From NCBI GenBank assembly GCA_964650485.1, contig CAZYTX010000032.1, positions 1 through 37,754 on the forward strand: a DNA stretch of 37,754 bases. Reading direction: 5' to 3'. Numbering within the stretch: the first letter of the stretch is position 1; every line of letters begins with the position of its first letter. The DNA comes from CAZYTX01 sp964650485 (lineage in GTDB: Bacteria; RBG-13-61-14; DATKZS01). Positions 1-6,224 of the stretch are shown here, in pieces. A program made the position numbers and the translations under genes. The notes beneath the pieces were generated by a model, which did no database searches, was not told the DNA's origin, and saw only the letters and a list, made by a program, of their open reading frames with translations.

Positions 1-164
1 TTGTGGTCTTAAAAAAACTCCCCTCTCACCCATAGTAAAAGTGTTGCAGTTCCGCTAATTACAGGTTGACAAAAATTCACTCGCCACGGAAAATCGTGTC
101 ACTGCCCCGCCCCTAACTATTTGAAATAACATAAACCGCGTTTCCAGTCGCCTCTAAAAAAACT

Positions 165-183
165 AAAATCGTGGCACGATTTT
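165..183. repeat. perfect palindrome AAAATCGTG-n-CACGATTTT
   Basis: The arms are 9 bp with a one-base centre. A third half-site (AAAATCGTG) lies about 75 bp upstream, which would fit a regulator-binding array, but no plus-strand gene starts nearby. The palindrome abuts the dispersed repeat at 193-221. Confidence 0.5.
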
Positions 184-192
184 TCAGAAAAA

Positions 193-221
193 CCGTCCAA
201 ATGAAATTAACAGAAGAGGAG
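193..221 (+). repeat. dispersed repeat copy 1 (CCGTCCAAATGA family)
   Basis: This 29-nt stretch matches the reverse complement of 37683-37711 at 27 of 29 positions. It is more loosely related to the reverse complement of about 33409-33436. All copies are intergenic. Read as protein it gives VQMKLTEEE, against VQMKLTKEE in the distal copy, so it could be a coding relic instead of a structural repeat. Confidence 0.55.
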
Positions 222-269
222 CGAGGAGCGGGTAGCGGGACCTGCGCCCGCCCGTATTATTTTAGTGCC

Positions 270-632
270 TCACTGCCCCCGGCTTTCGAACAGGCCAAGC
301 TGCCCGGGCGCCTCGGCCGGCCCTGTCCAGTCCCCTGCGATGCTGCATGATTCAGGGGCCAGGTCCGGGTTCTTACAGGCGCACACCTTCACCGCCACCC
401 CGTGCTCGCGGCCGGCCTCCACTACGCGCTCCAGTATCTTTGCCCGCTCGCGCCCCGGCAGCGCCATGACCCCGCCCTCGCCCGGATAAGAGCTGTAGCC
501 CCGGCTGTAGCAGTACACGCACCCGTGTGCGCACCCCGCGGTCAGGTTCACAGTGGGAATCTTCGACAGGCAGGCGATGCTGGAGGGCGCCAGCACGCTC
601 GACTTGCGACGGGCCTTGATCGTCTCGACCAT
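270..632 (-). pseudogene. radical SAM protein, internally deleted remnant
   Basis: The N-terminal part carries the iron-sulfur motif CAHGCVYC (CX3CX2C) followed by YSRGYSSYPGEGG, as in the SPL-like radical SAM proteins of about 300 residues. The text then jumps straight to what I recognise as the C-terminal part of the same family (VKVCACKNPDLAPESC, then SIAGDW). Roughly 200 central residues, which would form most of the TIM-barrel, are missing, yet the frame is open. I chose ATG at 632 because GGTGA sits 5 nt upstream; a GTG at 641 is the alternative. The product would keep the cluster ligands but not a complete barrel, so it is probably non-functional. The family assignment is from memory; the absence of a middle is inferred from length and motif order. 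Confidence 0.65.
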
Positions 633-672
633 TTTTGTCACCGCTCTTTATTACCTGTCATTATATCATAGT

Positions 673-745
673 ATGACTTGCGAGCAGCAGCTTTTGCAAC
701 TGATCGAGCCCGGCGCCCGGGTGTGGCCGGCGTCTTTGGCGGGCA
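673..745 (+). pseudogene. decayed duplicate of the tilS 5' end
   Basis: From about 681 to 745 the sequence is nearly identical to 1648-1713 inside the start of tilS. It encodes EQQLLQLIEPGARV where tilS has EQELLQLLEPGARV. One G is missing after the GTG of the last valine, so the frame breaks just before the position of the ATP-binding SGG loop, and the similarity ends soon after. It is a fragment left by duplication or rearrangement about 0.97 kb upstream of the functional gene. Confidence 0.75.
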
Positions 746-861
746 GGGCCCTCAAAACTCACAGCTAAAAAACCATGCCCTGACTTTGATGAGCTCACTC
801 GAATCAAGCATGCTTGCAGTGAGCAGAGCCGAATTGTCGAAGGGTCACACCTGAGAAGTTC

Positions 862-890
862 TTGACACAATGCCCTTAGCGGTCTAATCT
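862..890 (+). promoter_or_regulatory. sigma70-type promoter of the toxin-antitoxin pair
   Basis: A consensus -35 (TTGACA, 862-867) is separated by 17 bp from a weak -10 (TAATCT, 885-890). It lies 33 bp upstream of the antitoxin ATG. Confidence 0.6.
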
Positions 891-894
891 ACTG

Positions 895-908
895 GTATAT
901 TGATATAC
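895..908. promoter_or_regulatory. operator-like palindrome GTATAT-TG-ATATAC
   Basis: A perfect inverted repeat with 6-bp arms sits just after the -10 and directly before the GAGGAGG ribosome site at 911-917. Ribbon-helix-helix antitoxins generally autorepress from such sites, so this is the likely operator. That role is an inference from position. Confidence 0.55.
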
Positions 909-923
909 AAGAGGAGGTGTGTC

Positions 924-1163
924 ATGCCCACTGCCACGGTCCGCATACCCGAGGAAAAAAGAGATATCCTTAAGATTATCGCCACCATAGAGAAGACTGA
1001 CATCAAGGAGATACTGTCCGAGCTCATTGACGAGTACATCTTAAGGCACAAGGAGACCCTCGATCTCCTCTCAAGGCCCGAGTGGGTTGAGGCCATCGCC
1101 CAGGGCAAGGAGCAAGTGGAAAAGGGCGTTAAAGGTAAGTTGCCGGATGAGCTGGAGGATTGA
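924..1163 (+). CDS. ribbon-helix-helix antitoxin
   Basis: This 79-residue protein begins with a short beta-strand segment (PTATVRIPEEKRD) followed by two helices (ILKIIATIEKTDIKEILSELIDEYI), the usual layout of an RHH DNA-binding domain. Its charged C-terminal tail (RPEWVEAIAQGKEQVEKGVKG) would be the toxin-binding part. The start is set by GAGGAGG 7 nt upstream of ATG; an upstream in-frame start at 900 lies within the operator and has no ribosome site. It overlaps the downstream toxin gene by 17 nt, which implies translational coupling. The promoter and palindrome directly upstream suggest autoregulation. The exact antitoxin subfamily is not identified. Confidence 0.8.
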   Translation: MPTATVRIPEEKRDILKIIATIEKTDIKEILSELIDEYILRHKETLDLLSRPEWVEAIAQGKEQVEKGVKGKLPDELED

Positions 1164-1413
1164 GGTCAAGCCCGCAGCGGAGAAGCAGTATTCAAAGCTC
1201 GACAAGAACACGAGGCAGAGGGTCAAACAGGCCCTCCGCGAGCTCGAAGCAGAACAGACATTGCTTGCCGCGCCCAATGTGAGGCCCCTCACAGGAAGAC
1301 TGAAGGGCGACTTCAGGATGAGGGTGGGACGCTTGCGCCTGCTTTTCACTCCGGACACCGAATCCAGGACAATACACGTATACGCCATACTTCCCAGGGG
1401 GGATGCACATTGA
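1147..1413 (+). CDS. RelE/ParE-superfamily toxin
   Basis: The 88-residue product starts SWRIEVKPAAEKQYSKLDKNTRQRVKQAL and continues RPLTGRLKGDFRMRVGRLRLLF. This is the typical RelE fold order: strand, two helices, then a basic beta-sheet with the GxFRxRVGxxRLLF signature. RelE relatives cleave mRNA in the ribosomal A site and ParE relatives poison gyrase; the sequence alone does not decide which. The start is an ATG lying inside the antitoxin gene (17-nt overlap), preceded by GCCGG only, so it probably depends on coupling. The N-terminal extension open to 1087 overlaps the antitoxin and is not needed. The pair looks complete, with no frameshift or truncation. Confidence 0.85.
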   Translation: MSWRIEVKPAAEKQYSKLDKNTRQRVKQALRELEAEQTLLAAPNVRPLTGRLKGDFRMRVGRLRLLFTPDTESRTIHVYAILPRGDAH

Positions 1414-1497
1414 TGTAATCATATCCCGGAAAAGACTCCCTCCCTGTGAAAATAGACGTTTTATTCTGTGAAAAAGGCGGGGTTGCATGTCCCCCGC

Positions 1498-1526
1498 TTG
1501 AACCGCGGCCCTGCTTGTATTATCTT
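1498..1526 (+). promoter_or_regulatory. promoter of the tRNA-Met/tilS unit
   Basis: TTGAAC (1498-1503), a 17-bp spacer and TATCTT (1521-1526) lie 16 bp before the mature 5' end of the tRNA. A GC hairpin just upstream (GCGGGG...CCCCGC, about 1477-1496) may mark the end of the preceding transcript. Confidence 0.45.
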
Positions 1527-1542
1527 ACTTAAGGTTGTTGAG

Positions 1543-1619
1543 GGCGGCGTAGCTCAGGAGGTCAGAGCATGCGGCTCATATCCGCAGAGTCCGGGGTTCG
1601 AATCCCTGCGCCGCCACCA
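1543..1619 (+). tRNA. tRNA with CAU anticodon, probably elongator tRNA-Met
   Basis: A complete cloverleaf can be folded: acceptor GGCGGCG/CGCCGCC, D stem GCTC/GAGC, anticodon stem TGCGG/CCGCA with loop CTCATAT (anticodon CAT at 1577-1579), T arm CGGGG/CCCTG around TTCGAAT, then A73 and an encoded CCA. CAU may mean initiator Met, elongator Met or tRNA-Ile2, which TilS modifies. The paired 5' G1 argues against initiator. The acceptor GGCGGCG resembles elongator tRNA-Met, whereas E. coli tRNA-Ile2 has C4-G69 and C5-G68, so Met is preferred. The neighbouring tilS keeps the Ile2 option worth testing. Confidence 0.9.
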
Positions 1620-1624
1620 TCTTA

Positions 1625-3082
1625 ATGGACCCCCTTGTCAAAAGAGTCGAGCAGGAGCTTTTGCAACTGCTCGAGCCCGGCGCCCGGGTGGTGGCCGGCA
1701 TCTCCGGCGGCCCCGACTCGGTGGCGCTTGTGTCAATTCTGCTTGCGCTCGCCCCGTCGCTTCGTATCCAGGTCTTTGGCGCCCATTTGAACCACGGCAT
1801 GCGGGGCGAGGAGTCCGACCGGGACCAGGCCTGGGTAAAAGAGCTTTGCGAGCGCATGGGTGTGGAGCTTTTGACCGAGAGGCTGGAGCAGCCGCCGGAG
1901 GCGAACATAGAGAGCAGGATGAGGGACGCGCGCTACCGGTTCCTGCTCCAGGCCGCGGGTAAGAAAGAGGCCAAGTACGTGGCAGTGGGCCACCACGCGG
2001 ACGACCTTGCCGAGACCGTGCTCATAAACCTCATGCGGGGGGCCGGGCCGGCTGGTCTCTCCGGCATGGCCCCCTTGCGTGCCGCGGGCGGTCCGGGCAG
2101 TGAAATCTACATTGTCCGGCCGCTCCTCCCGGTCCGCCGGGCCGAGATCATGGGCTTTCTCGAGCGCGAGGGCCTGTCGTGGCGCGAGGACTCCAGTAAC
2201 CTTGACCCGCGCTTTATGCGCAACCGTGTGAGGCGCGAGCTTCTCCCGCTGATGGAGGAGGTCAGCCCCGGCGCTTCCGAGGCCCTGGTGCGCGCGGCCG
2301 AGGTCACAAGGGCCGAGTCCGAGGCCCTGCAAGGGCTTGCAAAGGAGTGGCTGCGCGAGAAGGGCAGGGCAGGGGAGTCCTCGGTGGAGATCGAGCTGGC
2401 CCCCCTGCGCGAGCTGGCCCCGGGCTTTCGAATGGCCGTTTACAGGGAGGCGGTGTGCATGGCAGCGGGGGGCCTCGCCCGGATCGAGAGGACGCACCTC
2501 GCTGCCGTGGACGAGCTGGCCCTGGAGGGCCCGGCCCACGGGTCCCTGGACCTGCCGGGGATAGCTGTCCGCCGCGAGTACGAGGTCATGTCCATTGTCC
2601 CCGCCGCTGAGCCTGCAAAGCCTGCGGAAGGCGCGGAGCAGCCCTTTTCCGCGCCTGCATGCGAGATCGAGCTCCCCATACCAGGAAGCATAAGCTGGCC
2701 CGGCCCCAGGGGACACGAGCTTACCGTGTCCGCTGAGCTCATCGCGCCTTCCGATGAAAAGCCCGACTTTCGCAGCGAGGCCCTGCTGGACCCGGAGAAG
2801 ACCGGGGACAGTATCCTGGTGCGCACCAGGCGGCTGGGCGAGAGGTACAGGCCCGGCGGAATGACCGGGGCACGCAAGCTCAAAGACGTGTTCAACGACC
2901 TCAAGGTCCCGCCCCGGGACCGGGGCTGCTGGCCCTTGATCTCGTGCCAAGACCGGGTGGTGTGGGTGCCGGGAATGAGGCCGGCACAGGGGTTCGGGGC
3001 TCCGCGCGACGCGGCCGGCGCGGTCAGGGTGCGGGTGTCGCCCCCCATACTTACCCGCATGGGCGGAAAAAAGAGGCGTTGA
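1625..3082 (+). CDS. tilS: tRNA(Ile)-lysidine synthase TilS
   Basis: TilS adenylates C34 of tRNA-Ile(CAU) and attaches lysine, switching the decoding from AUG to AUA. The 485-residue protein shows the N-type ATP pyrophosphatase loop ISGGPDSVAL at about 25-34, then GAHLNHGMRGEESDRD, VGHHADDLAETVLINLMRGAG and RPLL, followed by the C-terminal TilS domain ending RVRVSPP. Length fits the family. The start is well placed by homology (about 25 residues before SGG), but only 5 nt separate it from the tRNA CCA end and no ribosome site exists in the gap. It is presumably co-transcribed with the tRNA and could be translated from a near-leaderless processed message. Frequent ATA codons in this window fit a need for TilS. 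Confidence 0.95.
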   Translation: MDPLVKRVEQELLQLLEPGARVVAGISGGPDSVALVSILLALAPSLRIQVFGAHLNHGMRGEESDRDQAWVKELCERMGVELLTERLEQPPEANIESRMRDARYRFLLQAAGKKEAKYVAVGHHADDLAETVLINLMRGAGPAGLSGMAPLRAAGGPGSEIYIVRPLLPVRRAEIMGFLEREGLSWREDSSNLDPRFMRNRVRRELLPLMEEVSPGASEALVRAAEVTRAESEALQGLAKEWLREKGRAGESSVEIELAPLRELAPGFRMAVYREAVCMAAGGLARIERTHLAAVDELALEGPAHGSLDLPGIAVRREYEVMSIVPAAEPAKPAEGAEQPFSAPACEIELPIPGSISWPGPRGHELTVSAELIAPSDEKPDFRSEALLDPEKTGDSILVRTRRLGERYRPGGMTGARKLKDVFNDLKVPPRDRGCWPLISCQDRVVWVPGMRPAQGFGAPRDAAGAVRVRVSPPILTRMGGKKRR

Positions 3083-3083
3083 G

Positions 3084-3565
3084 TCAGTCCTTCCTTATGG
3101 GGCCCCAAAGCACCGGCGGCGGCGAGGGCCCTGATGCAGGAGGGATGAGCATGCTCGCGATCCAGCCGCCGACCCACACCACCACGCTGGTGAGAACGCC
3201 CGCCATGATGGGGCCCCAGGGGACTTGAGCCAGGGAACGCTCGATGCCAGGAACCCGCCGTAGTTCTCCGAGCCCCACACCGTGACCAGAACGCCGAGCA
3301 CCACGCCGACCAGCACCGGGAGCATCAGGCCCTGCACCGGGTACTGCCAGTCGTCCACGAAAGACTTGCCCGGGTAGGCCACGTAGGTGACGCTGGATAT
3401 GCAGGTGCCCAGGATGGAAAGGCCCACCGCCCAGCCCGGCAGCCTCCGGCCGGCCACGAAACAGTACTCCGTATCACGGGTCCGCCGGCTGAGCCAGACG
3501 CCCAGGCCCACCACTATGGCGAAGTAAACCCCCAGGATGCATAAGTCGAAAACGCCGAGGTGCAT
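3084..3565 (-). pseudogene. sodium:solute symporter remnant (ends joined, middle lost)
   Basis: The N-terminus from ATG 3565 reads like an SSS-family transporter: a first membrane helix (LCILGVYFAIVVGLGVW), then SRRTRDTEYCFVAGRRLP, GWAVGLSILGTCISSVTY and PGKSFVDDWQYP. After about 95 residues the frame fails. A different frame carries one last membrane helix (PIMAGVLTSVVVWVGGW) and a short tail ending at 3084. A complete transporter has about 500 residues and 12-14 helices, so most of the gene is gone. A good GAGGGG ribosome site and an 11-nt distance from the hydrolase gene upstream show that it was once the second gene of that operon. Confidence 0.65.
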
Positions 3566-3576
3566 GGTCCCGCCCC

Positions 3577-5301
3577 TCAGTCGAGCAGGCTGATCTTCCG
3601 GAACCAGCGCGTCCGCACGAAGAGCGCCGCGATCACGAAGGGGAGCACCGCGAAGCGGAGTATGCTCATAAGCGCCAGCATGGCCGTCTCCTGGGTCAGC
3701 ATACCCTCGGCCACCCTGCGGTACAAGAAGTACCCCAGCACCAGGAGGAGCACGCCCAGGAGCGCCAGCCTCACCGGCGTGGCCCCGGTCCCGGTCTTGT
3801 CTTTCGGCCCGGCCTCTTTCCAGGAAGGCCCCAGCGGCTTCAGCCAGCCGCGAAGCGCTATCGTAAGCTCGCTCGCCACCCTGTCCGCGCCCCTTATGAT
3901 GCTCCCGGGTGCGAGGACCACCGCGGCCAAAAGGATGTAGTATAAGATGCCGGGCTCGACCGCAGCCGTCATCTCCTGGAAGAACCACGGCTTCACCCGG
4001 CCCCACACCTCCAGGGGGAAGAGCACGATCATGTGCAATACGAACCTGGGATAAGAGAGCGCCGCCTCCGGCATGCGCAGGTATTCGGGCGCGCTCACTA
4101 TACCGAAGCTTATAAGGGCCCCCGCGCCCAGGGCCAGGAGCGCCAGGGCCGCGGTGCGGAGGTTCCTCATGGGCGAACGCTCCCCCAGCCGGAGCACCCC
4201 CCTGGCCCGGTGAGAGGCGAGCTCGTGGCAGAGCGCCAAAGCCAGCAAGAGGTCCACCCCCGCCGGCCTGAAACCCGGCCAGAAAAGCGAGCCCCCCCAC
4301 AACAGCCCAACCACCAATACCACCGGGAGAGCCTGCAACCTCATTATCAGCCAGTCCGGCATGCCGGCCCGCATGCGCCGGGCAAAGCCCGCTGACCACC
4401 TGCCCATGATGAGCGCGTACAGGAACGCCGCGCTTACCATGAAAATGAACCCGGCCACCCTGCGGTTCCACGCCCGCAGGGGCCCCTTTGCGAGGCCCGG
4501 CTCGGACAAGGCATTTGAAAACCACCACAGAAGCTCGCGTATGAGCAGAGGGTCAAAGGTCTCGATAAAGTGGTCGGTGGTGTGGATGATGGACACCATC
4601 CTGGCCGTGCCCTCCTCCATGCTCCCGTAGGTGACCCCGTTCTCCGGGTGGTCAGTCACTTCGTGCTCGGAGAGGTTGTCGAGCAGGGCCCGGGGCGAGT
4701 GTATCTCGTCGTAGAGCCCGGAGAGGAAAAGCAGGTTCTTCGGCTTTTTCAAAAGGAACGAAGACTCCATGCCAATGGGTATAACGGCCCGGATCCAGGG
4801 GGCCCTGATGCCGGCGAGCACCACCACCGTGCCGCCGATGGAGTGGCCGCATGCCCCGATCCTGTGCGGGTCAACAAAGGGCAAAGTGCGCAGGGCGTGA
4901 GCGATGGAGAGCGCGTCAAGGGTGAGCACCTCCAGGCTGTCCCCGCCCATGCGCTGGCGCGACTCGGCCCTGCTCTTGCCGAAGAAGTCAGGCACGGCGC
5001 AGGTCGCGCCCCTGGCGGCAAGCTCCATGCAGATGACCTCCATGCCCTCGGGGGGCACGCTGTATGGAGGGACCGCGACCACGCCGGGCATGGGCTCTTC
5101 ATGGCCCTTGTCAAGGCGCGGCAGGAAAAGCACCGTGCGTATGGGATTGCCCGACCGGGAGGCGATCACCTGCTCGGACACCCTCACGTCGGAAGAAGGG
5201 TAGCCGGTCATGGCAACGCCGGAGATCACTGCGGCGGCGGCGAAAACCGCGGGCCACAGTGCCCGTCTCGACTTGCTCCTCCCCTGGTCACTCTCTGTCA
5301 T
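3577..5301 (-). CDS. membrane-anchored dienelactone-hydrolase-like protein with C-terminal membrane domain
   Basis: The 574-residue product (from ATG 5301) opens with a hydrophobic anchor (ALWPAVFAAAAVISGVAMTG). An alpha/beta hydrolase domain follows, with nucleophile elbow GHSIGG (Ser about 154), acidic residue in GLYDEIHSP (Asp about 198) and a histidine in TTDHFIETF (about 244). The second half holds some six to eight hydrophobic helices (for example FIFMVSAAFLYALIMG, ALPVVLVVGLLWGGSLF, LALLGVLLLVLGYFLY). The catalytic domain would be extracytoplasmic. The substrate is not recognisable. Upstream in-frame starts at 5346 and 5415 lack ribosome sites; GGGAGG lies about 19 nt before 5301, which is far, so the start is moderately certain. 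The symporter remnant follows in the same operon. Confidence 0.75.
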   Translation of the reverse strand: MTESDQGRSKSRRALWPAVFAAAAVISGVAMTGYPSSDVRVSEQVIASRSGNPIRTVLFLPRLDKGHEEPMPGVVAVPPYSVPPEGMEVICMELAARGATCAVPDFFGKSRAESRQRMGGDSLEVLTLDALSIAHALRTLPFVDPHRIGACGHSIGGTVVVLAGIRAPWIRAVIPIGMESSFLLKKPKNLLFLSGLYDEIHSPRALLDNLSEHEVTDHPENGVTYGSMEEGTARMVSIIHTTDHFIETFDPLLIRELLWWFSNALSEPGLAKGPLRAWNRRVAGFIFMVSAAFLYALIMGRWSAGFARRMRAGMPDWLIMRLQALPVVLVVGLLWGGSLFWPGFRPAGVDLLLALALCHELASHRARGVLRLGERSPMRNLRTAALALLALGAGALISFGIVSAPEYLRMPEAALSYPRFVLHMIVLFPLEVWGRVKPWFFQEMTAAVEPGILYYILLAAVVLAPGSIIRGADRVASELTIALRGWLKPLGPSWKEAGPKDKTGTGATPVRLALLGVLLLVLGYFLYRRVAEGMLTQETAMLALMSILRFAVLPFVIAALFVRTRWFRKISLLD

Positions 5302-5462
5302 CTTACCGGAAATCCACGATCCTCCCGGCCATACTGGCGGATGCATAGCAGGTCCGGCCGCGGCGTACGGCACGGAGCGCGGGGACATTTTAAGGGGTAT
5401 CGGCTCGGCGGTCAATCAGGGGTCTGGCAGGGGTCTGGGGGGTCTTGATTCTGCGCTCGTTT

Positions 5463-5768
5463 TCACATCAAATTTTCCATGTGCCATTTGTGTCGGTCCT
5501 GTTGCGGGATTAGGCCATTAATGATCATGTCGCCGATGAACATGATGGCGTCTTCGATCGTGTACTTATTGTCAAGAGATGTCCTGAAGCTCATTATCTC
5601 CGGCATGCCGGTCAGGGCGAAGGATAAAAGCTCCGGGGCCACGAGTCTGGTCTGCCCTTTTTCCATGGCTTCATGGGCTTCTTTTATGACCGGTCCGGTG
5701 AGGGCCTTGTACATGCGGTTCAACTTCTCCTGCGAGGCAAGTTCCTGTAAAGACAGTCGCTTTCTCAA
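5463..5768 (-). pseudogene. TetR-family regulator, C-terminal remnant
   Basis: The open frame encodes what looks like the ligand-binding/dimerisation end of a TetR regulator (LLSFALTGMPEIMSFRTSLDNKYTIEDAIMFIGDMIINGLI). The N-terminal helix-turn-helix is absent. The frame starts with a TTG 10 nt beyond the 3' end of tmRNA and has no ribosome site, so it is probably not expressed as a regulator. The tmRNA 3' end is a known integration site for mobile elements; truncation exactly here would fit a past insertion or excision, but no integrase or attachment duplication is visible. Confidence 0.55.
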
Positions 5769-5777
5769 TGCCAGAGA

Positions 5778-6137
5778 TGGTGGAGGCGGCGGGAATCGAA
5801 CCCGCGTCCGGAGACCTTCACCCCGGGGCTGCTACGTGCGTATCCCGCGCTTGATTTTAACCCAAAACCGCCGCGCGGGCGCGGAAGCTTTTGGCGATCC
5901 CCCTCTTTGATTCAACTCCTTGCAAGGCTGAGGGCTTTCCCGCAAGGGGTCGTCCTGTCTTCATTGCGCCCGGGTCCGTCCCGACAGGAGAGGACGGTCG
6001 GACGTCGCGGTCTTTACGCCGCGAGGGCGTAATCAACAGATTCGCCGTTTAAAAAGGCGCCGCTGTTTAACGTGCTTGCGGCAGCACGGCACGCTCCCGC
6101 AGGGCTCAACTGTCCCCGTCGAACCCATTTCGCCCCC
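5778..6137 (-). ncRNA. ssrA: transfer-messenger RNA (tmRNA)
   Basis: The minus strand begins GGGGGCGAAATGGGTTCGAC and ends GACGCGGGTTCGATTCCCGC followed by CGCCTCCACCA, the two halves of the tRNA-like domain (acceptor GGGGGCG with CGCCTCC). The length of about 360 nt is normal. The tag frame ends at a TAA (6014-6016) and reads NGESVDYALAA at its end. The likely resume codon is the GCC at 6056-6058, giving AFLNGESVDYALAA, with the usual ALAA degron for ClpXP. tmRNA with SmpB rescues stalled ribosomes. Its promoter is listed separately. Confidence 0.95.
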
Positions 6138-6146
6138 ACAAATATT

Positions 6147-6174
6147 ATTATAACCATTTTGCGTGATCCCGCAA
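6147..6174 (-). promoter_or_regulatory. ssrA promoter
   Basis: On the minus strand a -35 TTGCGG (6169-6174) and a consensus -10 TATAAT (6147-6152) are separated by 16 bp. The mature tmRNA 5' end lies 10 nt past the -10. The opposite strand starts the radical SAM gene about 50 bp away, so the region is a divergent promoter. Confidence 0.7.
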
Positions 6175-6224
6175 TAGCGCCCGCGGGGATGCAAAAACTC
6201 ATGCATTCCGTTAGAATAATAGAG

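Larger units (their letters stand above)
1..269. other. gene-free AT-rich stretch with palindrome and repeat
   Basis: I see no gene here. It lies downstream of the minus-strand radical SAM remnant and is clearly more AT-rich than the coding DNA. It holds a perfect 9-bp-arm palindrome at 165-183 (AAAATCGTG, one base, CACGATTTT), with the same 9-mer AAAATCGTG also present just upstream at about 89-97. It also holds one copy of a dispersed repeat at 193-221. A TTGACA hexamer at 66-71 has no convincing -10 partner. Confidence 0.5.

Noticed and set aside
1543..1619. Labelling the tRNA as tRNA-Ile2 because of the adjacent tilS
   Set aside because: The acceptor stem resembles elongator tRNA-Met and lacks the C4-G69/C5-G68 pairs of E. 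coli tRNA-Ile2.
1733..2950. Long minus-strand open frame across tilS
   Set aside because: It is an antisense shadow of a GC-rich gene; composition is Arg/Gly/Pro/Leu-rich with no family motif.
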